64,000 nucleotides of DNA from Acinetobacter bereziniae LMG 1003 = CIP 70.12 (GTDB lineage Bacteria; Pseudomonadota; Gammaproteobacteria; Pseudomonadales; Moraxellaceae), in assembly GCF_000368925.1 (NCBI RefSeq), contig NZ_KB849755.1, forward strand, positions 649,221 to 713,220, written 5' to 3'. The notes below the pieces were generated by a model. The model saw nothing but the letters and a program-made list of their open reading frames with translations, ran no database searches and was not told the origin of the DNA. A program made the position numbers and the translations under genes. Shown piece by piece: positions 54,225 through 62,593 of the stretch. Numbering within the stretch: the stretch's first letter is position 1; each line of letters begins with the position of its first letter.

Positions 54225-55637
54225 TTAGCTTTCCATTTCAATGTTTTGTGCTAAGTTTGATTTTTCTTTGGCATTATTTCGCTTTGGCTTTACCCAGATC
54301 GTGTAAGCAATCCAAAGAATCAACAGCCAACTTGCACCGACATAGATTGCGGGTCTGGAGTCTGGAAAATACCCCATCATCAGTAAAATGAAGACCATGA
54401 ATACAATCGCAAATGCAGGTGCATACGGCCAACCAATCACTGGAAAATCTAGAGCTTTAATTTCTGCTTTAGATAACTTGCGACGCATTGCAACTTGAGA
54501 AAGTAAGATCATCAACCACACCCAAACCGTTGCAAAGGTTGCAATCGACGCAATGATGATGAAGACATTTTCGGGAATCATATAGTTCAGTACCACACCG
54601 ACAAGTAATACCCCTGCCATCACCACAACCGTCATCCAAGGCACACCATTTTTGGAAATTTTTTGAAAAACCTGAGGTGCTTGACCACGATTCGACATAC
54701 CAAACAGCATACGACCTGCACCAAACACATCACTGTTGATTGCAGAAATCGCAGCAGTAATCACCACTATATTTAAAATCGTTGCTGCTGATTGAATCCC
54801 TAGATTTTCAAAGATTTGGACAAATGGGCTGCCTTTGCTGCCAATTTGATTCCATGGGAAAATTGACATCAATACAAAAATAGTTAAAACATAAAATAAT
54901 AAGATACGTACTGGGACAGCATTGATTGCACGTGGAATCGACTTTTTAGGATCTTCAGATTCACCTGCTGTGATTCCAATGATTTCAATACCACCAAATG
55001 CAAACACCACTACAGATAAACAAGCAATTAATCCTGCGATGCCATTAGGCATAAACCCCTCATGAACCCATAGATTTTGGATACCTGTGGTAAAACCGCT
55101 ATGTTCAGCATGAAAACCATAGAACATCAGACCAAAACCACCAAGAATCATGGCAACAATTGCACTGACTTTAACGATGGATAACCAAAACTCAAGCTCA
55201 CCAAAAACTTTGACATGAATCAGATTAATTGCACCTAAAAACATGATCAGTGACAGAATCCAGATCCAACGTGGTACATCGGGATACCAAAATCCCATAT
55301 AAATACCAAATGCAGTGACGTCTGCCAAAGCAACAATGATCATCTCAAAGACATAGGTCCAACCTGTGGTAAATCCTGCAAGCGGACCAATATAATTAGA
55401 TGCATATTCACTAAATGAACCAGATACTGGATTATGTACTGCCATCTCACCCAATGCTCGCATCACGATATAGATCGCAATCCCGGCAACCATATATGCA
55501 AGCAGTACTGATGGACCAGCCATTTTAATGGCTGTTGCAGACCCGTAGAACAATCCAGTTCCAATGGCTGAACCTAATGCTAAAAAACGGATATGACGGG
55601 TGTTTAACCCCCGCTGTAATGTGGAGTGCTGTGACAT
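54225..55637 (-). CDS. hutT: Amino-acid permease, probable histidine transporter HutT
   Basis: A 470-residue APC-superfamily permease with about 12 hydrophobic segments. The amino-acid transporter signature FLALGSAIGTGLFYGSA lies near residue 20, and ALGEMAVHNPVSGSFSEYA near 70. It belongs to the ProY/AroP/HutT branch. The ATG at 55637 has GGAG 7 bases before it; a longer frame to 55685 lacks support. Its place between hutH and hutI indicates it imports histidine, and perhaps other amino acids too. Confidence 0.85.
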   Translation of the reverse strand: MSQHSTLQRGLNTRHIRFLALGSAIGTGLFYGSATAIKMAGPSVLLAYMVAGIAIYIVMRALGEMAVHNPVSGSFSEYASNYIGPLAGFTTGWTYVFEMIIVALADVTAFGIYMGFWYPDVPRWIWILSLIMFLGAINLIHVKVFGELEFWLSIVKVSAIVAMILGGFGLMFYGFHAEHSGFTTGIQNLWVHEGFMPNGIAGLIACLSVVVFAFGGIEIIGITAGESEDPKKSIPRAINAVPVRILLFYVLTIFVLMSIFPWNQIGSKGSPFVQIFENLGIQSAATILNIVVITAAISAINSDVFGAGRMLFGMSNRGQAPQVFQKISKNGVPWMTVVVMAGVLLVGVVLNYMIPENVFIIIASIATFATVWVWLMILLSQVAMRRKLSKAEIKALDFPVIGWPYAPAFAIVFMVFILLMMGYFPDSRPAIYVGASWLLILWIAYTIWVKPKRNNAKEKSNLAQNIEMES

Positions 55638-55701
55638 TATAATCTCCAATCCTTGAGAAAATTTAGATAGATGCGGCCACTCCATGTGGCCGTTTTATTG
55701 A

Positions 55702-57240
55702 TCACACTTTAGACAAACTCGGTAATAGCTTTGGAATGATTAATTGGTTTAAGCAACCACTGGCAAGCAATTCACTCGCTTGTTCGATATCTGGAGCAAA
55801 GAAACGATCTTCACTGTAGTAAGGCACTTGATCACGTAGTACTTTGCGTGCTTGCTCAAGTTTTGGTGAACTTTTTAATCCTTCACGGAAATCAAGTCCT
55901 TGACATGCACCTAACCATTCAACTGCTAAGATACCGCGAACATTGTCCGCCATATACCACAAGCGTTTACCAGCATTTGGTGCCATAGATACATGGTCTT
56001 CCTGATTGGCAGAAGTCGGTAAGCTATCAACACTTGCAGGATGTGCAAGTGCTTTGTTGTCACTTGCCAATGCCGCGGCAGTCACTTGTGCAATCATAAA
56101 GCCAGAGTTAACACCACCATTGGCAACTAAAAATGGTGGTAGTTGAGACATATGACGATCCATCATCATTGAAATGCGGCGTTCAGACAATGAACCAATT
56201 TCAGCTATTGCAAGGGCTAAATTATCAGCCGCCATTGCAACGGGTTCAGCGTGGAAATTGCCTCCCGAAATCACATCACCTTCTGCGGCAAATACCAAAG
56301 GATTATCAGATACAGCATTTGCTTCGATCTCGAGTACTTCTGCGGCTTGACGTATTTGAGTTAAACAAGCCCCCATAACTTGCGGTTGGCAACGTAATGA
56401 ATACGGGTCTTGAACCTTGCTACAATCTTCATGTGAATGGGCAATTTCACTCGAATCAGTTAATAAGTCACGATAAGCTGCGGCAACATCAATTTGACCA
56501 CGTTGACCACGGACTTCATGGATGCGCGCATCAAATGGTGCCCGTGAACCCAACATTGCTTCGACACTTAAACCACCACATACAGTCGCTGCTGCAAATA
56601 GATCTTCTGCTTCAAATAAGCCTCTTAATGCATAAGCAGTCGAAACTTGTGTGCCATTTAACAACGCCAAACCTTCTTTGGCTGCTAAAGAAATCGGTTC
56701 TAAGCCTGCTTTTTTCAGTGCTTCAACCGCAGGTAACCACTCTCCTTGGTAACGTGCCTTACTTTCACCAAGTAAAACCAAAGACATGTGTGCCAATGGT
56801 GCCAAGTCACCTGAAGCGCCAACCGAACCTTTTAACGGAATATGTGGATATACTTCAGCATTGATCAAAGCCAGAATTGCATCGATCACCTTAGGACGAA
56901 TACCTGAAAAACCACGTGCCAAGCTATTGGCTTTCAACAGCATGATTAAACGCACCATCGCATCATCTAAAGCTTCGCCAACACCCGCAGCATGAGAAAG
57001 TACTAAAGAACGCTGTAATTGTTCTAAGTCTTCAGGCGCAATTTTTGTTGAAGCAAGTAAGCCAAAACCTGTATTGATACCGTAAGCTGTACGCCCTTCA
57101 TTGACAATTTTTTCGACACAAGCAACGCTCGCATTGATGCCTTCATAAGCACTGTCATCGAGTTTAACTTTGATTGGATTTAAATAAGTTTGACGGAGAT
57201 CTGCAAGCGTAAGTTTGCCAGGTTGAATTAAAAGTTCCAT
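55702..57240 (-). CDS. hutH: Histidine ammonia-lyase HutH
   Basis: HutH removes ammonia from histidine to give urocanate. The 512-residue protein has Ala142-Ser143-Gly144 in GSVGASGDLAPL, which cyclise to the MIO prosthetic group, and Tyr53 in RTAYGINTGFG. The C-terminal VDSLPTSANQEDHVSM segment is also intact. The ATG at 57240 has AGGA 9 bases upstream; an upstream frame to 57261 adds only seven residues. It lies between hutU and hutT in the operon. Confidence 0.97.
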   Translation of the reverse strand: MELLIQPGKLTLADLRQTYLNPIKVKLDDSAYEGINASVACVEKIVNEGRTAYGINTGFGLLASTKIAPEDLEQLQRSLVLSHAAGVGEALDDAMVRLIMLLKANSLARGFSGIRPKVIDAILALINAEVYPHIPLKGSVGASGDLAPLAHMSLVLLGESKARYQGEWLPAVEALKKAGLEPISLAAKEGLALLNGTQVSTAYALRGLFEAEDLFAAATVCGGLSVEAMLGSRAPFDARIHEVRGQRGQIDVAAAYRDLLTDSSEIAHSHEDCSKVQDPYSLRCQPQVMGACLTQIRQAAEVLEIEANAVSDNPLVFAAEGDVISGGNFHAEPVAMAADNLALAIAEIGSLSERRISMMMDRHMSQLPPFLVANGGVNSGFMIAQVTAAALASDNKALAHPASVDSLPTSANQEDHVSMAPNAGKRLWYMADNVRGILAVEWLGACQGLDFREGLKSSPKLEQARKVLRDQVPYYSEDRFFAPDIEQASELLASGCLNQLIIPKLLPSLSKV

Positions 57241-57330
57241 TATTGACGTCCTGTTTTGCACTATATTGTTCGCTTACAATGCCTTTTGCTCAATTGCAAA
57301 AAGCATCGTAATCGGTATCCTTGTATTTTT

Positions 57331-59007
57331 TTATTGCGTAATCATTGGCAAGTTCAAACCTTGCTCTTTCGCACAATCAATAGCAATCTCATAACCAGCA
57401 TCTGCATGGCGCATCACTCCTGTTGCAGGGTCATTGGTCAGTACACGAGCAATACGTGCTGCTGCTTCATCCGTACCGTCACACACAATCACCACACCTG
57501 AATGTTGAGAGAATCCCATACCCACACCACCACCATGATGCAATGACACCCAAGTTGCGCCACCCGCAGTGTTTAACAATGCGTTGAGTAATGGCCAATC
57601 AGATACCGCATCTGAACCATCTTTCATGGCTTCAGTTTCACGGTTAGGACTAGACACTGAACCTGAGTCTAAGTGATCACGACCAATCACGATCGGTGCA
57701 GAAAGTTCTCCACTGCGAACCATTTCGTTAAATGCTAAACCCAATTTTGCACGTAAGCCCAAACCTACCCAACAGATACGTGCAGGCAAACCTTGGAAGC
57801 TAATACGTTCACGAGCCATATCTAACCAACGATGTAAATGCTCATCATCTGGAATCAATTCTTTGACTTTGGCATCTGTTTTATAGATATCTTCTGGATC
57901 ACCTGAAAGTGCAGCCCAGCGGAAAGGACCAATACCACGACAGAATAGCGGACGGATATATGCTGGAACAAACCCAGGGAAATCGAAGGCATTTTCTACA
58001 CCTTCATCTTGCGCCATTTGACGAATATTGTTGCCATAATCAAATGTAGGAACGCCCATTTTTTGGAAATCCAACATTGCTTGCACATGCTTCGCCATCG
58101 ATTGTTTTGCCGCTTTTACGACAAACTCTGGTTCAGTCTGAGCACGTTGACGATACTCTTCCCATGTCCAACCAATCGGTAAATAACCATTTAATGGATC
58201 ATGAGCGCTGGTTTGATCTGTCACCATGTCAGGATGCACACCACGACGAACCAATTCAGGTAAAATTTCAGCAGCATTACCATGTAATGCAATTGAAATT
58301 GCTTTACCTTCTTGCGTGTATTTTTGGATACGAGCTAAAGCGTCGTCCAAGTCGGTCGCTTGCTCATCAACATAACGTGTGCGCAAACGAAAATCGATGC
58401 TGGCTTGTTGACATTCGATATTCAGTGAACACGCTCCTGCCAATGTTGCAGCTAAAGGTTGTGCGCCGCCCATACCGCCTAAACCTGCAGTCAGTACCCA
58501 ACGCCCTTTCAAATCGCCGTTGTAATGTTGGCGTCCTGCTTCAACAAAAGTCTCATATGTACCTTGTACAATGCCTTGACTACCAATATAAATCCAAGAA
58601 CCAGCCGTCATTTGCCCATACATTGCTAAGCCTTTGGCATCCATTTCATTGAAATGCTTCCAATTTGCCCAATGAGGAACTAGGTTTGAGTTTGCAATCA
58701 ATACACGTGGTGCATCTTGATGAGTTTTAAATACACCAACGGGTTTACCTGACTGTACCAATAGTGTTTCATCAATTTCTAAATTTTTAAGTGTTTCAAC
58801 AATCTTGTCAAAACATTCCCAGTTGCGCGCGGCACGACCAATACCACCATACACAACCAATTCTTTCGGGTTCTCTGCGACATCAGGATCAAGATTGTTC
58901 ATCAACATTCGAAGTGGAGCTTCAGTCAACCAGCTTTTTGTATTGAGCTTTGTACCACGAGGTGCGCGAATCTCTACATCACGAAATTTTGTTGTCGTTG
59001 TTGTCAC
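57331..59007 (-). CDS. hutU: Urocanate hydratase HutU
   Basis: HutU adds water to urocanate to form 4-imidazolone-5-propionate, using tightly bound NAD. The 558-residue protein has the NAD-contacting TAGLGGMGGAQPLAAT near residue 170 and the catalytic-Cys segment RPLFCRGIGPFRW near 405. The start is a GTG at 59007, preceded by a very strong AAGGAAGGAG ribosome-binding site and giving the usual MTTTTTKFRDVEIRAPRG opening; the longer frame to 59088 would cross the operator. It is first in the hutU-H-T-I-G unit. Confidence 0.96.
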   Translation of the reverse strand: MTTTTTKFRDVEIRAPRGTKLNTKSWLTEAPLRMLMNNLDPDVAENPKELVVYGGIGRAARNWECFDKIVETLKNLEIDETLLVQSGKPVGVFKTHQDAPRVLIANSNLVPHWANWKHFNEMDAKGLAMYGQMTAGSWIYIGSQGIVQGTYETFVEAGRQHYNGDLKGRWVLTAGLGGMGGAQPLAATLAGACSLNIECQQASIDFRLRTRYVDEQATDLDDALARIQKYTQEGKAISIALHGNAAEILPELVRRGVHPDMVTDQTSAHDPLNGYLPIGWTWEEYRQRAQTEPEFVVKAAKQSMAKHVQAMLDFQKMGVPTFDYGNNIRQMAQDEGVENAFDFPGFVPAYIRPLFCRGIGPFRWAALSGDPEDIYKTDAKVKELIPDDEHLHRWLDMARERISFQGLPARICWVGLGLRAKLGLAFNEMVRSGELSAPIVIGRDHLDSGSVSSPNRETEAMKDGSDAVSDWPLLNALLNTAGGATWVSLHHGGGVGMGFSQHSGVVIVCDGTDEAAARIARVLTNDPATGVMRHADAGYEIAIDCAKEQGLNLPMITQ

Positions 59008-59077
59008 AATAGGACTCCTTCCTTTGAGTTTAAAACAGTGAATGAAATCACTTTCACTGTATAGCAATGTATCAACT

Positions 59078-59087
59078 TGTATATACA
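59078..59087. promoter_or_regulatory. HutC operator upstream of hutU
   Basis: The perfect palindrome TGTATATACA matches the core of known HutC operators. It lies 71 bases before the hutU start codon in the promoter region, with an ATATAC half-match just after it. It allows HutC, relieved by urocanate, to repress the structural operon. Confidence 0.75.
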
Positions 59088-59245
59088 TCTATATACTACA
59101 CAAATCTCTAAACTTGAAAAGATGATTTTTAAAATATTTTGCAAAAAAAGATTTAATTGACTGAATTTATTAAAAATTATTTTTTAATAAAAATAAAAAC
59201 GCATACAACTTCAAGTTGAATGCGTTAAAACAACATCAATAAAAT

Positions 59246-59827
59246 TTAAATTTTTGTGAGTTGTATTAGACAAGTTTGAGGCGAAAACTGTGGATTCAAA
59301 ATCATTATTTTTGCTAAATTTTCATTTTGTATTTTTAGACAATTCTGATGCTGTAAATAAAAAATCTTTTCATCAATCGTGACTTCTAATGGTTTGATTG
59401 ACTGATTAAAAACAAATATAAAATCTGAAAAAATGGGAATTTCCAATCGTTCTTGAGTAAAAATCCATTGATATTGTGCCGATATTTTTTTGGGATCGTA
59501 GATCAAATTAAAATCTCGAATTTGACCTGCAAATAACTCACAATACACCTCACTTTCACCACTAAACGAAACACTTTGAAGCGTATGCAAATATTTGAGT
59601 TCACTATCAATATTCAGCGAAATTCCTTGACCTTCCAATACTGTTAAAAAACGCTGCATTCCATTGAATTTAGAAAATTCTCCAGCACTTTTGACATCTG
59701 CCATCGAAATGCGCCACTCAAACTCATCCAAGCTTTCTCCTACACTACGGGCAATTTCTAGCGTATAACCTTCACCGTTTTTCCAGCGCATTTTTTTATA
59801 GTGCGGTATTTCTAACAGCTCAATCAT
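59246..59827 (-). CDS. hutD: HutD-family protein
   Basis: A 193-residue cupin-like protein of the HutD family. The N-terminal MRWKNGEGYTLEIARSVG and EFEWRISMADV segments are the family hallmark. In Pseudomonas HutD is proposed to limit excessive hut induction; the biochemical activity is not established. It overlaps the hutC stop by 4 bases, indicating translational coupling, and is transcribed toward hutU. Position and motifs make the family call strong. Confidence 0.9.
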   Translation of the reverse strand: MIELLEIPHYKKMRWKNGEGYTLEIARSVGESLDEFEWRISMADVKSAGEFSKFNGMQRFLTVLEGQGISLNIDSELKYLHTLQSVSFSGESEVYCELFAGQIRDFNLIYDPKKISAQYQWIFTQERLEIPIFSDFIFVFNQSIKPLEVTIDEKIFYLQHQNCLKIQNENLAKIMILNPQFSPQTCLIQLTKI

Positions 59828-60576
59828 TGAGTAAATTTACCCTCAAGATAATAACGACTTCCCGGATAGATTAAACGGGCACTTGAAATCAACTGTTTAT
59901 TTGACCATGTTCTACGACGAATCAGTAAACATGGTTCTGTTTTATTAATTTTCAACCACTTACATTCTTGTGCAGATGCCAAAATCGCAGTTACCACATG
60001 CTCACCTTCTGTAACAGGTGCTTTTGACATTAAATACGCATTCGGGGTAATCGCTTTGAAGTCTTGTGCAAGATAATCAGGAATCAGAATAGGATCAACC
60101 AAACGATCTTCAATTTGCACAGGGATGTCATTTTCATAATGTACGATGATAGAGTGGAATAACTTTTGTCCCTCACGAATTTGCATCAAACGACTTTGCT
60201 CTGTATTGGCTTGTATCTGTTCGAGCACCAAGACCTCCGCATGGTGTTTATGATTTCTTGCAATAATTTCTTCGGCGATATTATTGACATGAAATAAAGC
60301 AGTACGCCCCTGACCTTCAGCAACAAAAGATCCAACACCTTGTATACGTACCAATAAACCTTCGCTGGTGAGTTCACGCAAGGCACGGTTCACAGTCATA
60401 CGGCTACAACCGAGTAAATTGACCAATTCACTTTCAGAAGGAATTTTTTTATTGACTGTCCATGTTCCTTCATAAATTTTTTGTGAAATCATTTGTTTCA
60501 CACGCAAATACAATGGAACAGGACTATCTTCTTCTAGTGATAAGTCTAAATCCTTGTGCTTTGACACTCTTGACAT
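59824..60576 (-). CDS. hutC: Histidine utilization repressor HutC
   Basis: HutC is a GntR/HutC-family repressor released by urocanate. The 250-residue protein has an N-terminal winged helix (KKIPSESELVNLLGCSRMTVNRALRELTSEGLLVRIQGVGSFVA, residues 44-87) and a C-terminal UTRA ligand domain. A TTGTATATACAA palindrome lies 54 bases upstream of its start, and a related site lies before hutU, so it should control both itself and the structural genes. It overlaps hutD by 4 bases. Confidence 0.94.
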   Translation of the reverse strand: MSRVSKHKDLDLSLEEDSPVPLYLRVKQMISQKIYEGTWTVNKKIPSESELVNLLGCSRMTVNRALRELTSEGLLVRIQGVGSFVAEGQGRTALFHVNNIAEEIIARNHKHHAEVLVLEQIQANTEQSRLMQIREGQKLFHSIIVHYENDIPVQIEDRLVDPILIPDYLAQDFKAITPNAYLMSKAPVTEGEHVVTAILASAQECKWLKINKTEPCLLIRRRTWSNKQLISSARLIYPGSRYYLEGKFTQ

Positions 60577-60630
60577 TGACTAAAACTCATACAAAATATA
60601 TTAAATCATTGTATATGGTCACAACCTTGT

Positions 60631-60642
60631 TTGTATATACAA
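60631..60642. promoter_or_regulatory. HutC operator upstream of hutC
   Basis: TTGTATATACAA is a perfect 12-base palindrome with the same TGTATATACA core as the site before hutU. A weaker TGTATA half-site lies at 60610-60615. It suggests autoregulation of hutCD. Confidence 0.75.
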
Positions 60643-60703
60643 GCCTATACAAATAATTATGATAAAAATATCTATGTCTAAATGAAGATTCTGATTTTTA
60701 CAT

Positions 60704-60864
60704 GTCATTGCTATCGCGTGGCAACATGGATGCCGTCCAATGAGGGGCTACAGAGGTACATGAGCAAGAAACAAAGCATTGCTTTGTTTGCAATGCCAGA
60801 GTGAGACATCGTCTATGAAAAGCGATTTAAACTTTATATGTATCGTGTGATATTCAAGCTTTAT
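60704..60864 (+). repeat. Dispersed intergenic repeat, copy C
   Basis: The same family as A, B and D. The core ATTTAAACTTTA is at 60825-60836. The left end has GGCAACATGGATGCC, a decayed form of the copy A palindrome, and the right end closes with ATTCAAGCTTTAT. The middle (ATGAGCAAGAAACAAAGCA) resembles copy B. No ORF. Confidence 0.75.
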
Positions 60865-60868
60865 CGGC

Positions 60869-60890
60869 AAAGGAGGCTTTTGCCTCCTTA
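60869..60890 (-). terminator. Possible terminator after tpsB
   Basis: The stem AAGGAGGC/GCCTCCTT with a 4-base loop lies 15 bases beyond the tpsB stop. Its T run is weak on the minus strand. Confidence 0.5.
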
Positions 60891-60904
60891 TTTATCCAAT
60901 CAAA

Positions 60905-62590
60905 TTAAAAGGTCTTTCTTAAACTCAACCAATATTGTTGATTATCTCGATTCTTGAGTTGTTCAGGTGTGCTCCCTATTGGAAATGCAACTTCGGCATT
61001 GGCTTGGATATTCCATAAACTGTTCCAGTTTAAGCCTAATCCAGCACTGCTGATTTGTACTTGATTGTCGCCTGTGACTCCTGCCCAACGTTGCGCATTT
61101 AAGGTTACTTCTGCTGTATCCACAAAAACTTTACCAGTAAGCTGATGTTTGGCATTTGCAAATAAGCTTTGTCGCAGTTCTGCTGTGGCTAAATATCCAG
61201 TAGACCCTGCGAATTGGCTGGATTCATAACCGCGAACATTAAATGGACCGCCTCCTAAATATTGTTCTGCACTATCTAGATTATAAGGGCTATATTGACC
61301 ATAAATCCCCAAATAACCTTGTGTACCCTTACCACCCAGATTTTGTAGACGTGAAAGATTGAGAGTTGCAGTGTAGTAACCTCCTGCTGTTTTTGCTGTC
61401 TGGTTATCTAAGGCAGCAGCATCATCATTTTTAAATTTCACACGACCATAACTCGTTGAAGCACCATATTGGGTTAAGCCTCCCCCCATGAATTGATCAA
61501 ACTGAGAGCCATCCAATCGAGCAGTCACCACATCAATATTGCGATGTTTATCGTATTGGTTCAGTTGAATATCATCTTTCAGTTGTTTATGGTCATATTG
61601 TAAGCTCAGTAATACTTCTGCTGTATTGGTCAGTAAAGCAGGTTGGCTGATAAATACACTGCTTTGTGCTGCACTTCCTTCTGCCCCAATACTTTTTAAA
61701 TCTTTACCCAGTTCGTAATCAAGATAGGAGTAGCTTGCGCCTGCACGTGTCCCCATTCCTATAAAGGTAAAGGCGTATCCGATACGTCCGTAGTTCATCC
61801 GTTTTCCAGCAGTCATCAGATCTAAGCTCAGTTCATCCCCTAAACCTGCTAAATTATTGACGGAGACGCCGGCGGTACCTCGTACTCGACTGGTGTATTT
61901 ATTGCCAAAGTTATCTGCACCGATATAACCATTGATTAGGGATGCATTTTGTACTTCTACATTGAGTTGGCTACTGCCCACTGTAGTTCCTGGACTTAGG
62001 ACATTGCGGGTGTTCACTCCTTTTAATCGATTGAGCAATTTAAGCTGTTGCTGCATTTGATCGCTGTTGATTCGCTCGCCTTGTTTCAAGGATGCGACTG
62101 TTTGCTCTATAAGCCAGTTTTGAGTTCGGCTTTGATTGTCAATCTGAGTTTTATCGTAATACGCTTCAAGTACATTGATTCGTACGATACCTTGACTTAA
62201 GTTTTGTTGTGGAAGATAAGCACGACTATAGCCATAACCATGTTGTTGATAGTAAGTGCTAATCTTTTGTGCAACCTGCCAAAGTTGATTTAGTGTCAGT
62301 TGCTGACCTTCGGCATCAACAACCAGTTGATGAAGTTGTTGGGTGCTAAAACGACTATTCCCGATTATTTCAATTTTTCGTACAGGAATTTGTACATCTA
62401 TTGCCGTAGGAGCTATTGGGTTTGCGGTATTTTCAATCTGTACTGCAGGTTGTGGCTCAAGAATTTGCCTTTGTTGCTGTTGTTGTAACAGTTGCCCAGC
62501 ATTCGGGGCAGGTGCTGCATGGTTTGTGTTGCTGAAGAGCATGAAACAAGCACTTACAGATGCTGCCAATATATGTTGTTGTGATTTCAT
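60905..62590 (-). CDS. Two-partner secretion transporter, ShlB/FhaC/HecB family (TpsB)
   Basis: A 561-residue outer-membrane protein that should export its TpsA partner. A signal peptide ends near NHAA, then a Gln/Pro-rich linker is followed by POTRA domains (VRKIEIIGNSRFSTQQLHQLV near residue 68, then IVRINVLEAYYDKTQI). A C-terminal 16-stranded beta-barrel has the L6 motif NVRGYES near 450 and ends in a terminal Phe (SLRKTF). It starts 3 bases after the tpsA stop, so the pair is one operon with tpsA first. The cargo is the MBG/YDG-repeat protein next to it. Confidence 0.9.
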   Translation of the reverse strand: MKSQQHILAASVSACFMLFSNTNHAAPAPNAGQLLQQQQQRQILEPQPAVQIENTANPIAPTAIDVQIPVRKIEIIGNSRFSTQQLHQLVVDAEGQQLTLNQLWQVAQKISTYYQQHGYGYSRAYLPQQNLSQGIVRINVLEAYYDKTQIDNQSRTQNWLIEQTVASLKQGERINSDQMQQQLKLLNRLKGVNTRNVLSPGTTVGSSQLNVEVQNASLINGYIGADNFGNKYTSRVRGTAGVSVNNLAGLGDELSLDLMTAGKRMNYGRIGYAFTFIGMGTRAGASYSYLDYELGKDLKSIGAEGSAAQSSVFISQPALLTNTAEVLLSLQYDHKQLKDDIQLNQYDKHRNIDVVTARLDGSQFDQFMGGGLTQYGASTSYGRVKFKNDDAAALDNQTAKTAGGYYTATLNLSRLQNLGGKGTQGYLGIYGQYSPYNLDSAEQYLGGGPFNVRGYESSQFAGSTGYLATAELRQSLFANAKHQLTGKVFVDTAEVTLNAQRWAGVTGDNQVQISSAGLGLNWNSLWNIQANAEVAFPIGSTPEQLKNRDNQQYWLSLRKTF

Positions 62591-62593
62591 TGT

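Larger units (their letters stand above)
60577..60904. other. Intergenic region upstream of hutC
   Basis: No gene is seen. It holds the HutC operator (60631-60642), dispersed repeat copy C (60704-60864) and a hairpin near the tpsB stop (60869-60890). Confidence 0.6.

Noticed and set aside
56397..56864. 155-codon plus-strand frame inside hutH
   Set aside because: hutH on the other strand has full homology and the MIO motif; the His/Leu/Gln-rich antisense translation is not protein-like.
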